Shown: positions 57,464-63,564 of the stretch, piece after piece
How the letters are laid out: each line of letters begins with the position of its first letter
How positions within the stretch are numbered: the first letter of the stretch is position 1
NCBI GenBank assembly: GCA_900542935.1
Contig: UQPN01000013.1
Span: forward strand, 1-63,564
Source: an uncultured Eubacteriales bacterium
GTDB lineage: Bacteria; Bacillota; Clostridia; Christensenellales; Borkfalkiaceae
Length of the DNA stretch: 63,564 nt
Reading direction: 5' to 3'
Made by a program: the position numbers and the translations under genes
The notes under the pieces: model-generated
Databases searched by the model: none
What the model was told of the DNA's origin: nothing
Seen by the model: the letters and a program-made list of their open reading frames with translations, nothing else

Positions 57464-57522
57464 GTGAAACTCCTTTGCCGAAAAGAAAACGGGCGCGGTT
57501 GCGTTCGGCGGCGCAACGGCGA

Positions 57523-58386
57523 TTATAAAACCACGGCTTTTACCCCGTACTTTTCAAAGATTTCCGTATGCGGCGAAGGCGGCGCGGATTCATCGAACGA
57601 AGGAGAATATTTCCGCCCGAGCGAGGCGTATTTTCCGCCCGCAAAGCGATTGTACGGCAAAAGTTCCGCGCGGGTTGCGCCCGCCCGAGCTATGATTTTC
57701 GCGATTGAGCCGAGATTTTCGGGCGTATCGGTGACGGCGGGGATCAGCGGCACTCGCGTGACAAACGGCACGCCGCTTTTCGCCAGCGCGAAATAGTTTG
57801 AAAGCACGATTTCCGCATCGCCGCCGCAATACTTTTTAAACCCCGCGCGATCGGCGATTTTTAAATCGTATAGCACGAAATCGCATGCCCCGAGCGACTT
57901 TTTAAACGTTTCTTCCGGCGCGTAGCCGCTCGTTTGCAGCGCGACGTTCAGCCGCGGATCGAGAAGGGAAACGGTTTCTACGATAAAATCCGTTTGGCAA
58001 AGCGGCTCGCCGCCCGAAAACGTTATGCCGCCGCCCGAAAACGTTATGCCGCCGCCCGATAAAATCTCCGCGTTTTTATTGAGCTTTTCCGCAAGGCGGG
58101 CGGGCGTGTAATCTGCGCCGCAAACGCGGATCAGCCCTTTGGGGCAAGCCGCAGCGCTTTTTTTCGTGTACTCCGTTCTGCCGTTCGCGCGCACGGCGGC
58201 TTTCAGGCACGCGCCGCAGCCGATACAGCCGTTTTTCGCTTTGACGTATTCTTTTCCGAAACGTTGCCCTTCGGGATTGTGACACCACTCGCAGCGCAGC
58301 GGGCAGCCTTTGAAAAACACGGAGGTGCGCAAGCCCGCCCCGTCGAATGCGGAAAATTCTTCTATGGAAAATACGATCGCCGTCAT
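57523..58386 (-). CDS. Radical SAM glycyl radical enzyme activase
   Basis: 287 residues. The radical SAM cluster motif is CPLRCEWC near residue 28, followed by HNPE. A short ferredoxin-like segment with CIGCGAC and a later ACPKG provides an auxiliary cluster site; the fourth Cys of the usual CxxCxxCxxxC is missing. The SAM-binding Gly-rich strand GGGITFSGGE is preceded by a duplicated GGGITFS, caused by a 21-bp tandem repeat. It activates a glycyl radical enzyme by hydrogen abstraction from Gly, here the neighbouring gene. ATG preceded by AAAGGAG. Confidence 0.88.
   Translation of the reverse strand: MTAIVFSIEEFSAFDGAGLRTSVFFKGCPLRCEWCHNPEGQRFGKEYVKAKNGCIGCGACLKAAVRANGRTEYTKKSAAACPKGLIRVCGADYTPARLAEKLNKNAEILSGGGITFSGGGITFSGGEPLCQTDFIVETVSLLDPRLNVALQTSGYAPEETFKKSLGACDFVLYDLKIADRAGFKKYCGGDAEIVLSNYFALAKSGVPFVTRVPLIPAVTDTPENLGSIAKIIARAGATRAELLPYNRFAGGKYASLGRKYSPSFDESAPPSPHTEIFEKYGVKAVVL
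58009..58059. repeat. 21-bp tandem duplication inside the activase gene
   Basis: The 21-bp unit at 58009-58029 repeats exactly at 58030-58050, and the first 9 bases recur at 58051-58059. In frame it adds seven residues, GGGITFS, before the SAM-binding motif. Confidence 0.9.
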
Positions 58387-58404
58387 TTTTTGACTCCTTT
58401 CGGC

Positions 58405-58434
58405 TTTACATTCGCGCGGTAAGTGTGATATAAT
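58405..58434 (+). promoter_or_regulatory. Promoter of the AraC regulator gene
   Basis: TTTACA (58405-58410), 18-bp spacer, TATAAT (58429-58434), followed by the palindrome TATAGCTATA. Confidence 0.55.
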
Positions 58435-58460
58435 ATAGCTATAATTCAGCCTACGAAACC

Positions 58461-58490
58461 ATTATACACCCGGGAAAAGCCTGTTTTCAA
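58461..58490 (-). promoter_or_regulatory. Promoter of the activase-GRE operon
   Basis: On the minus strand TTGAAA (58485-58490), 18-bp spacer, TATAAT (58461-58466). It faces the AraC promoter with start sites about 13 bases apart, so one protein bound between them could control both. Confidence 0.55.
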
Positions 58491-58547
58491 GTGTTTTTCC
58501 GACGATTTATAGCCAAATTCCGACTTTTACAGAAGAGAGAAGTACTT

Positions 58548-59366
58548 ATGATTTTTCATCAGCCGACAAATTCGGACGCGGACGTATTCAACGCGTTTTT
58601 GTACCGCGAAATTGATTACGGGGCGCATTTTCACCGCGGGTGCGAAATTCTGATCGTTTTAAAAGGCGTGCAGAAAGCCGTTGCGGGCGGGAAGCGATAC
58701 GAAGTGAAAACGGGCGAAGCGTTGTTTTTATGCCCTTACGAACTTCATTCTTACGAGCCTTCGGCGGGCGCGATCACGTTTGCGATCGTATTTTCTGGCG
58801 CGTATGCGGAAGCCTTTTCTTCGCGCCACGAAAACGAAACGCCCGCGAAATCGCTGTTTACGATTCCGCGGGAAACGCTGGGGTTTGTGCTTTCGAAATT
58901 TTTCGGCGCGGGCGAAGCGGAAACGGTTGCCGCGCTTTTCGATCACGAAGAACGCGGTCGGCTTAGCGCGCCCGAAATCGACGGGCTTACCGTACGCGCC
59001 TGCCTTTACGCGCTGCTCGCCGAGTTTGAAAAAAACGCCGTCTACGTTAAGAGCGAACGCGACGACGAATTTACTTATTCGGCGATAGATTATGTGGAAA
59101 AAAATTTCCGCGCGGATATTTCCGTGGCGACGCTCGCAAACGCGCTCGGCTATTCTTACGATTACGTTTCACGGCTGTTTGCGGCGCGGTTCGGGATTCG
59201 GTTTTCTTCGCTGGTGAATCGTTACCGCGCGGAAGAAGCGGCGAAACTGATGGATTCGGAACGCGTTACGGCTACCGAAGCGGCGATGCGCAGCGGCTTT
59301 AAAAGCATACGATCTTTTAACCGGATTTTCAAATCGCTTCTCGGCAGAACGCCTACGGGAAGATGA
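58548..59366 (+). CDS. AraC-family regulator of the glycyl radical cluster
   Basis: 272 residues. N-terminal cupin sensor (AHFHRGCEILIVLKG near 24-38, LFLCPYELHSYEP). C-terminal double HTH: ISVATLANALGYSYDYVSRLF and a second one ending RSGFKSIRSFNRIFK. ATG at 58548 with a GAGAG site; the open frame extends 19 codons more. Divergent from the activase gene, with overlapping promoters, so probably its activator. Similar sensor to the AraC protein at 19613. Confidence 0.88.
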   Translation: MIFHQPTNSDADVFNAFLYREIDYGAHFHRGCEILIVLKGVQKAVAGGKRYEVKTGEALFLCPYELHSYEPSAGAITFAIVFSGAYAEAFSSRHENETPAKSLFTIPRETLGFVLSKFFGAGEAETVAALFDHEERGRLSAPEIDGLTVRACLYALLAEFEKNAVYVKSERDDEFTYSAIDYVEKNFRADISVATLANALGYSYDYVSRLFAARFGIRFSSLVNRYRAEEAAKLMDSERVTATEAAMRSGFKSIRSFNRIFKSLLGRTPTGR

Positions 59367-59379
59367 GTCTGCTCTCCCT

Positions 59380-59414
59380 GTTTGCCCGTTCGCTGCCCGA
59401 GCGAACGGGCAAAC
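59380..59414. repeat. Long hairpin between converging genes
   Basis: A perfect 14-bp stem pairs 59380-59393 with 59401-59414 around a 7-base loop, with no T run on either strand. Possibly a bidirectional transcription barrier between the AraC gene and sigF. Confidence 0.6.
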
Positions 59415-59440
59415 AAAAGATGAAATGCAGGCGGATGCGC

Positions 59441-60169
59441 TTACACCGTGCTCATCCGCTCTTTGAAGTCCTTTAAAATGCGGCTTTCGATGCGCGATAT
59501 CTGCACCTGCGAAACGCCGATCATCCCGGCGACTTCGCTCTGCGTTTTATCGCGGAAATATCTGAGAAAGATAATTTTTCTGTCCCGTTCGGATAATGCC
59601 TCCAGCGCCGTTTTCAGTTGCAGTTTATCGAGGAGTTCCTCTTCGCCCTCACCCGAAGCGATGGTATCCATCAGCGTTCTGCCGCCCTCTTCTTCGTCGC
59701 CCTTATCGCTTTGCAGTGAAAGCGGCATTCTGGAAGAACCGAGCAGGAACGCCACTTCGCTTTCTTCGATGGAAAACGCCGCCGCGATTTCGCCGAGAGC
59801 GGGTTTTCTGCCGTTTTTCAGAGAAAAATCGGAAACGAATCCGTTGATCTCTTTCGCCGTCTGCTTGATGGCGCGCGATACTTTCACGCTGCCGTCATCG
59901 CGCATGAATCGTTTGATTTCGCCCGCGATCATCGGCACCGCATACGTGGAGAATTTCGTTTCGAACGCTTCATTGTACCCCGCGATCGCTTTTAAAAAAC
60001 CCATGCAGGCAAGCTGAAACAAATCGTCGTATTCCACGCCTTTGTTCAGATACCGTTTTACGATACATTTTATCAGCGACACGTTTTCGGAAATCAGCGT
60101 TTCCTTTGCCGTACCGTCGCCCGATTTCGCTTTTTTTATGAGCGCAGAAGTCTGTTCGTCATTCAGCAT
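59441..60169 (-). CDS. sigF: Sporulation sigma factor SigF
   Basis: 242 residues, sigma-70 family. Region 2 holds YDDLFQLACMGFLKAI and FSTYAVPMIAGEIKRFMRD; region 4 holds LSERDRKIIFLRYF and a recognition helix (SQVQISRIESRIL). Identity follows from its place after SpoIIAA and SpoIIAB. SigF directs the first forespore programme. It overlaps spoIIAB by 11 bases. Confidence 0.93.
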   Translation of the reverse strand: MLNDEQTSALIKKAKSGDGTAKETLISENVSLIKCIVKRYLNKGVEYDDLFQLACMGFLKAIAGYNEAFETKFSTYAVPMIAGEIKRFMRDDGSVKVSRAIKQTAKEINGFVSDFSLKNGRKPALGEIAAAFSIEESEVAFLLGSSRMPLSLQSDKGDEEEGGRTLMDTIASGEGEEELLDKLQLKTALEALSERDRKIIFLRYFRDKTQSEVAGMIGVSQVQISRIESRILKDFKERMSTV

Positions 60170-60614
60170 TATCCCCTGCCTTTTTGCCGAATTTCTTTTT
60201 CATGCGCACTTTTGTGCCCGTTCCCGCGGCGCTTTCCACTTCGCAGCCGTCGGTAAACGTCTGCATGATGGTAAAGCCCATGCCCGAACGTTCCGCGTTG
60301 CCCGAAGTGGTGAAAAACGGCTGCAGCGCTTCTTCTACGTTCTCGATGCCGCAGCCCGTATCGGCAACTTCGATATGTAGTACTCTTGCGCTTTCGTCCG
60401 CCTCGCAGGTAATCGTAATATAATTTTCTTCGCTTTCCGCGCCTTTGTACGCGTGCACCACGCAGTTTGTAACCGCTTCGGATACGGCGGTTTTCAAATC
60501 GGAAAGCTCGTCGATCGTGGGTTCCATCGCCGCGGCGAACGCCGCCACCGCGCTGCGCGCGAACCCCTCGTTTTCGCCGATCGCCGATATCTTTAAAATC
60601 ATACGGTTTTTCAT
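60159..60614 (-). CDS. spoIIAB: Anti-sigma F factor SpoIIAB
   Basis: 151 residues, GHKL kinase fold: N box SEAVTNCVVHAY, G1 ADTGCGI and G2 box near SGMGFTIMQTF. It binds and inhibits SigF and phosphorylates SpoIIAA on Ser. Starts directly at the spoIIAA stop, so the genes are translationally coupled. Confidence 0.93.
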   Translation of the reverse strand: MKNRMILKISAIGENEGFARSAVAAFAAAMEPTIDELSDLKTAVSEAVTNCVVHAYKGAESEENYITITCEADESARVLHIEVADTGCGIENVEEALQPFFTTSGNAERSGMGFTIMQTFTDGCEVESAAGTGTKVRMKKKFGKKAGDNAE

Positions 60615-60992
60615 TTACGCTCTCCTCCCGCCGTTTACGCCGCTTTCTCTTCCCGCTTTTCCGCACGCCTGCCCTGCGGAAGGCGGCAGTTTCGGCACCA
60701 CCGTGTATACGCCGGATAGCGAAAGCACTTTGTCCGCTTCGGCGCCTACGTCCGCAAAATATGCGGGAATCGAATACGATGCGAGTTTTTTATATCTGCC
60801 GATAAAAAAGCCGATGCCCGTGGAATCCATAAACGTAACGTTCGTCAGGTGAAACACAGCGCCCTCCGCGGCGGCGTTGTCGTCGATGAACGCGTCCGTC
60901 TGCCTGCGGATGAGGCGCGCGGCGTGCTCGTCCAGTTCGCCGTCGAAATAAAAATGTAAAATGCCGTTTTTCTTCGTTGCGCTCGCTTTCAT
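60615..60992 (-). CDS. spoIIAA: Anti-sigma F factor antagonist SpoIIAA
   Basis: 125 residues, STAS domain. The phosphorylation site is Ser in FMDSTGIG. Dephosphorylated SpoIIAA frees SigF from SpoIIAB. It carries an extra polar C-terminal tail of about 25 residues (from PKLPPSAG) after the domain. ATG preceded by GGAGG 7 bases upstream. First gene of the operon. Confidence 0.92.
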   Translation of the reverse strand: MKASATKKNGILHFYFDGELDEHAARLIRRQTDAFIDDNAAAEGAVFHLTNVTFMDSTGIGFFIGRYKKLASYSIPAYFADVGAEADKVLSLSGVYTVVPKLPPSAGQACGKAGRESGVNGGRRA

Positions 60993-61100
60993 TGCCGTGC
61001 CTCCTTCGCTTTGCCCCGCGATTATTCTTCCCGAAAATTATAACGGATAGAAAAACGAAAATTTTGCGCGATTTTGTCGGATTTTAAGCAATTTCGGCGA

Positions 61101-61131
61101 AAATTCTTGTTCACGCAGGCAAAAACTTCTT
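61101..61131 (-). promoter_or_regulatory. Possible SigH-type promoter of the spoIIA operon
   Basis: On the minus strand AAGAAGTTT (61123-61131), 13-bp spacer, CAAGAATTT (61101-61109). The -10-like part matches the SigH GAATTT core; the -35 is imperfect. SigH drives spoIIA in B. subtilis, which is the reason to look here. Confidence 0.35.
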
Positions 61132-61138
61132 CAAACCG

Positions 61139-61168
61139 TTGACAGAAAACAAAGAATTATGATACAAT
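61139..61168 (+). promoter_or_regulatory. Sigma-A promoter of the flotillin operon
   Basis: TTGACA (61139-61144), 18-bp spacer, TACAAT (61163-61168), then a short inverted repeat and AAGGAGGT before the ATG. Confidence 0.75.
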
Positions 61169-61234
61169 TAACCTGCATAAGATAATTTATGCGGCATCTT
61201 ATTTTGCACAATTTAGGCTAAGGAGGTAAAAAAA

Positions 61235-62701
61235 ATGCCTGAATGGGGAACGGCTTTAATCATCGTAGCGGCGGTGATCGTAGTATTTTTGCTGATGGGT
61301 TACATCAAGGCTCCGCCCGATACGGCGTACATCATCACGGGGCTGGGGAAGCGGCGTATTTTAATAGGAAAGGCGGGAATCCGCCTCCCCTTTATCGAAC
61401 GGCTGGATAAACTTTCTCTGCGCGTGATGCAGGTAGACGTAAAAACCAGCGAAGCGGTGCCTACGAACGAATTTATCAACGTTTCCGTAGACGGCGTGGC
61501 GAACATCAAAATTTCTTCCGACCCCGAACTTCTGGGGCGCGCGGCGGAATCGCTTCTGAACATGGATCAGCAGGACCTCATCGCGCTGGTAACGCAGGTG
61601 CTGGAAGGCAACATGCGCGAAATCGTCGGTTCGGTGGGGCTGAAAGAAATGGTTCAGGATCGTCAGGGCGTGGCGAAGAAAATCACGGAAAACGTTGTGC
61701 CCGATATGGAAAAGCTGGGCATCGAAGTGGTGAACTTCAATATTCAGAATTTCAAAGACGGCGCGGGCACGATTGAAAACATGGGTATCGACAACGTGGA
61801 GCAGATCCGCAAGAACGCGCAGATTGCCAAAGCAAACGCCCAGCGCGACATTGCGATTGCCTCTTCGCAGGCGCAGGAACAAGCGAACGCCGTAAAGGTG
61901 GAAGCGGAAAAGAAAATCGCCGAGCAGAACGCCGAACTTTCGGTGCAGCAGGCGGAAATGCAGATCCGCGCAGACACGAAGAAGGCGGAAGCGGACGCAG
62001 CGTATTCCATTCAGCAGGAAAATCAGCGCAAGACGATAGAAATCGCAAAAGCGGACGCGGACATCGCGCGGCGCGAAAAAGAAGCGGAAATCGCTCAGGC
62101 GGAAATCGCCGTAAAAGAGAAACAGCTGGACGCGGAAATCCGCAAGCAGGCGGACGCGGAAAACTACCGCATCGCGAAAGAAGCGGAAGCCGAACTTATC
62201 CGCCGCCAGAAAGAAGCGGACGCGAAAAAGTACGAGGCGACGCAGGAAGCCGCCGCGCGCCGCGCTCAGGCGGAAGCAATCCGTTACGCCATGGAACAGG
62301 AAGCGGAAGGCGTGAAAGCGAAAGGTCTGGCGGAAGCGCTTGCCATTGAAAAGAAAGCGGAAGCGCAGAAGCGCATGGGCGAAGCTTCCGTGATAGAAAT
62401 GTATCTGCAGGCACTGCCCGAAATCGTGAAAAACGCAGCCGACCCGCTTGCGCAGACGGATAAAATCGTAATGTACGGCGACGGCAACGCAACGAAGCTG
62501 GTGAAAGACGTAATGCACTCCGCAAATCAGGTGGTTGACGGCGTAAAAGAAGCGACGGGCATCGATCTGGCGGCGCTGATTGCGGGCATCGGCGGAGGAA
62601 AACTGGCGGCGGCCGCGGCAAAACCTGCGGAAAAGGCGCAGAATCCGCAAGCGGAAGCAGCCGATGAAGCGGCTATTGCCGACGCGGAAAACAACAAATA
62701 A
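61235..62701 (+). CDS. floT: Flotillin-like SPFH/band 7 protein
   Basis: 488 residues. An N-terminal membrane segment (6-24) precedes the SPFH domain (about 25-190) and a long Ala/Glu/Lys coiled coil (about 190-390), with a C-terminal stretch rich in Ala. Matches B. subtilis FloT (YuaG), which scaffolds membrane microdomains. Followed after 24 bases by a small membrane protein, the place where many Bacillota have an NfeD-type partner. Excellent ribosome site. Confidence 0.92.
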   Translation: MPEWGTALIIVAAVIVVFLLMGYIKAPPDTAYIITGLGKRRILIGKAGIRLPFIERLDKLSLRVMQVDVKTSEAVPTNEFINVSVDGVANIKISSDPELLGRAAESLLNMDQQDLIALVTQVLEGNMREIVGSVGLKEMVQDRQGVAKKITENVVPDMEKLGIEVVNFNIQNFKDGAGTIENMGIDNVEQIRKNAQIAKANAQRDIAIASSQAQEQANAVKVEAEKKIAEQNAELSVQQAEMQIRADTKKAEADAAYSIQQENQRKTIEIAKADADIARREKEAEIAQAEIAVKEKQLDAEIRKQADAENYRIAKEAEAELIRRQKEADAKKYEATQEAAARRAQAEAIRYAMEQEAEGVKAKGLAEALAIEKKAEAQKRMGEASVIEMYLQALPEIVKNAADPLAQTDKIVMYGDGNATKLVKDVMHSANQVVDGVKEATGIDLAALIAGIGGGKLAAAAAKPAEKAQNPQAEAADEAAIADAENNK

Positions 62702-62725
62702 AAATTTAAAACGGAGAAAAAAATC

Positions 62726-63133
62726 ATGAATAAAATCGGTAAAAAATTCGGCGGACTCATCGTTTGGGCAAGCGCGTACGTAAACGTGATTGTATTTGCG
62801 CTTTGCGGCGGATATTTCTTTCTGAAATCGGACGACGAATCCTTGAAAAACGAAACGAAAAAAGCGCTGATCGTTACCCTCATTTTTGTGGGAATCGGCA
62901 TGATTCAATCGCTTGTGAGCTATCTTTTCACGCTTTGCGGCGTTTCTTATTCCGGCGACTTGTACCGCGCGCATCAGACGATCGGTTCGCTGGTATCCGT
63001 TGCGAAAATCGCGGTATATGCGGTGTTTGCGGCGCTTTCCGTTTTCGGCGGCAAGAAAAGCGAAGAAAAGTCGGAAAAAACCGACGATTCAACCGAAAAC
63101 GATACGCAGGAAAACAACGGGCAGAACGATTAA
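62726..63133 (+). CDS. Small membrane protein in the flotillin operon, unknown function
   Basis: 135 residues. Three hydrophobic helices, about 10-32, 45-70 and 85-107, precede a charged C-terminus rich in Glu, Asp, Lys and Asn (about 110-135). No family recognised; it lacks the OB-fold of NfeD. GGAG lies before the ATG. Position suggests a partner of the flotillin. Confidence 0.75.
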   Translation: MNKIGKKFGGLIVWASAYVNVIVFALCGGYFFLKSDDESLKNETKKALIVTLIFVGIGMIQSLVSYLFTLCGVSYSGDLYRAHQTIGSLVSVAKIAVYAVFAALSVFGGKKSEEKSEKTDDSTENDTQENNGQND

Positions 63134-63162
63134 GCGATTTTCGGCATAAAAGCATACAAAGC

Positions 63163-63190
63163 GGGCGGACGATTGCGGTCCGCCCCTCTT
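63163..63190 (+). terminator. Terminator of the flotillin operon
   Basis: GGGCGGAC (63163-63170) pairs with GTCCGCCC (63178-63185) around a loop, followed by CTCTTTTT. Confidence 0.8.
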
Positions 63191-63294
63191 TTTGCACGAC
63201 CACGGTTTTTCGCATTGATATACGACGAACGCTCCGCAAAACAAGCCGAATTTCCGAATACGAAAGAAAGTTTTTGAAACTGCGCGAAAATTGC

Positions 63295-63323
63295 TTGACA
63301 AATCATAAAAAATAAGCTATGAT
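63295..63323 (+). promoter_or_regulatory. Promoter of the tRNA-Met/tRNA-Asp unit
   Basis: TTGACA (63295-63300), 17-bp spacer, TATGAT (63318-63323), 43 bases upstream of tRNA-Met. Confidence 0.75.
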
Positions 63324-63366
63324 ATACAAGCGTTTTGTGATAGAACGCGCCGGGAAGTGCAAGCGA

Positions 63367-63442
63367 GGGCCTTTAGCTCAGTGGTCAGAGCTGTCGGCTC
63401 ATAACCGATTGGTCCGCGGTTCGAATCCGTGAAGGCCCACCA
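63367..63442 (+). tRNA. tRNA-Met (CAT)
   Basis: Acceptor GGGCCTT/AAGGCCC, D-arm GCTCAGTGGTCAGAGC, anticodon loop CTCATAA (CAT), T-arm GCGGTTCGAATCCGT, encoded CCA. Elongator Met is most likely; a lysidine-type Ile tRNA with the same anticodon cannot be fully excluded. Confidence 0.9.
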
Positions 63443-63502
63443 AAATTCCGCTTCTCCCTGCGTTTGTTTATGTTACAGCGCAATAAATTACAGCCGTTTT
63501 AC

Positions 63503-63564
63503 GGCCCGGTAGCTCAGTTGGTTAGAGCGCCAGCCTGTCACGCTGGAGGTCACGAGTTCGAGCC
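63503..63564 (+). tRNA. tRNA-Asp (GTC), 3' end cut off by contig end
   Basis: Starts GGCCCGG-TAGCTCAG, with anticodon loop CTGTCAC (GTC), and stops within the T-arm. Differs from the copy at position 1-62 only in two acceptor bases (GG here, AA there). Confidence 0.9.

Overview
The window looks like one complete assembly contig from a spore-forming, Gram-positive-type bacterium of the Bacillota, most likely an uncultured gut-type clostridial lineage. The evidence is a spoIIAA-spoIIAB-sigF operon, a Phe T-box leader on pheST, a 6S RNA gene next to aspS, TTGACA/TATAAT promoters with 17-18 bp spacers, AGGAGG-type ribosome binding sites, a short-type RpoC, an archaeal-type AspRS and a long type-2 IleRS. 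Base composition is about half G+C by eye, with AT-rich intergenic DNA. No insertion sequence, prophage, plasmid gene or CRISPR array is visible. Both ends stop inside tRNA-Asp genes that share an exact 55-bp sequence in inverted orientation, as expected when an assembler breaks at a repeat.

Layout. 1-2.4 kb: truncated tRNA-Asp, a D-2-hydroxyacid dehydrogenase-like protein lacking the usual substrate-binding Arg, and a divergent sugar isomerase/epimerase-type TIM barrel. 2.4-10.5 kb: rpoB-rpoC on the minus strand from their own promoter, without neighbouring ribosomal protein genes; RpoB has a roughly 95-residue acidic tail. 10.6-13.5 kb: rqcP-like, ispDF fusion and radA on the plus strand. 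13.6-17.3 kb: a divergent XRE regulator and zinc-ribbon membrane protein pair, a HAD phosphatase and a DesK/LiaS-type two-component system. 17.4-20.4 kb: a GH3 beta-glucosidase and a divergent AraC regulator. 20.4-23.6 kb: RluA-type synthase plus feoB/feoA with odd translation starts. 23.8-26.3 kb: a large membrane-anchored surface protein of unknown function. 26.4-33.1 kb: RluA paralogue, RlmI-like methyltransferase, ileS, HMA protein, aspS. 33.2-33.8 kb: 6S RNA (+) and tRNA-Glu (-). 33.9-39.1 kb: a small polysaccharide set (phosphoglucomutase, mannose-1-P guanylyltransferase, GT4, undecaprenyl-phosphate sugar transferase). 39.2-49.2 kb: translation and housekeeping genes (ttcA-like, dtd, efp, pepP, nfo-like, ribF, truB, pheST with T-box). 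49.2-54.1 kb: mscL, two small helical proteins and an 1149-residue M64-type metalloprotease. 54.3-59.4 kb: a glycyl radical enzyme cluster (beta-propeller-like membrane protein, frameshifted glycyl radical enzyme, radical SAM activase, divergent AraC regulator). 59.4-63.5 kb: the sporulation operon, a flotillin with a small membrane partner, tRNA-Met and truncated tRNA-Asp.

How the genes fit together. Most of the window is core gene expression: RNA polymerase and its 6S RNA regulator, three tRNA synthetase systems, EF-P, D-aminoacyl-tRNA deacylase, tRNA/rRNA modification and ribosome rescue. Superimposed are accessory modules with their own regulators: sugar release (GH3 + AraC), an uncharacterised anaerobic radical enzyme system (AraC + activase + GRE), ferrous iron uptake, exopolysaccharide assembly and host-facing surface proteins, including a candidate immunoglobulin-type protease. 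The least explained parts are the glycyl radical cluster, with a one-base frameshift and an in-frame 21-bp duplication in its activase, the two lysine-tailed surface proteins, and the apparent ACG start of feoB.
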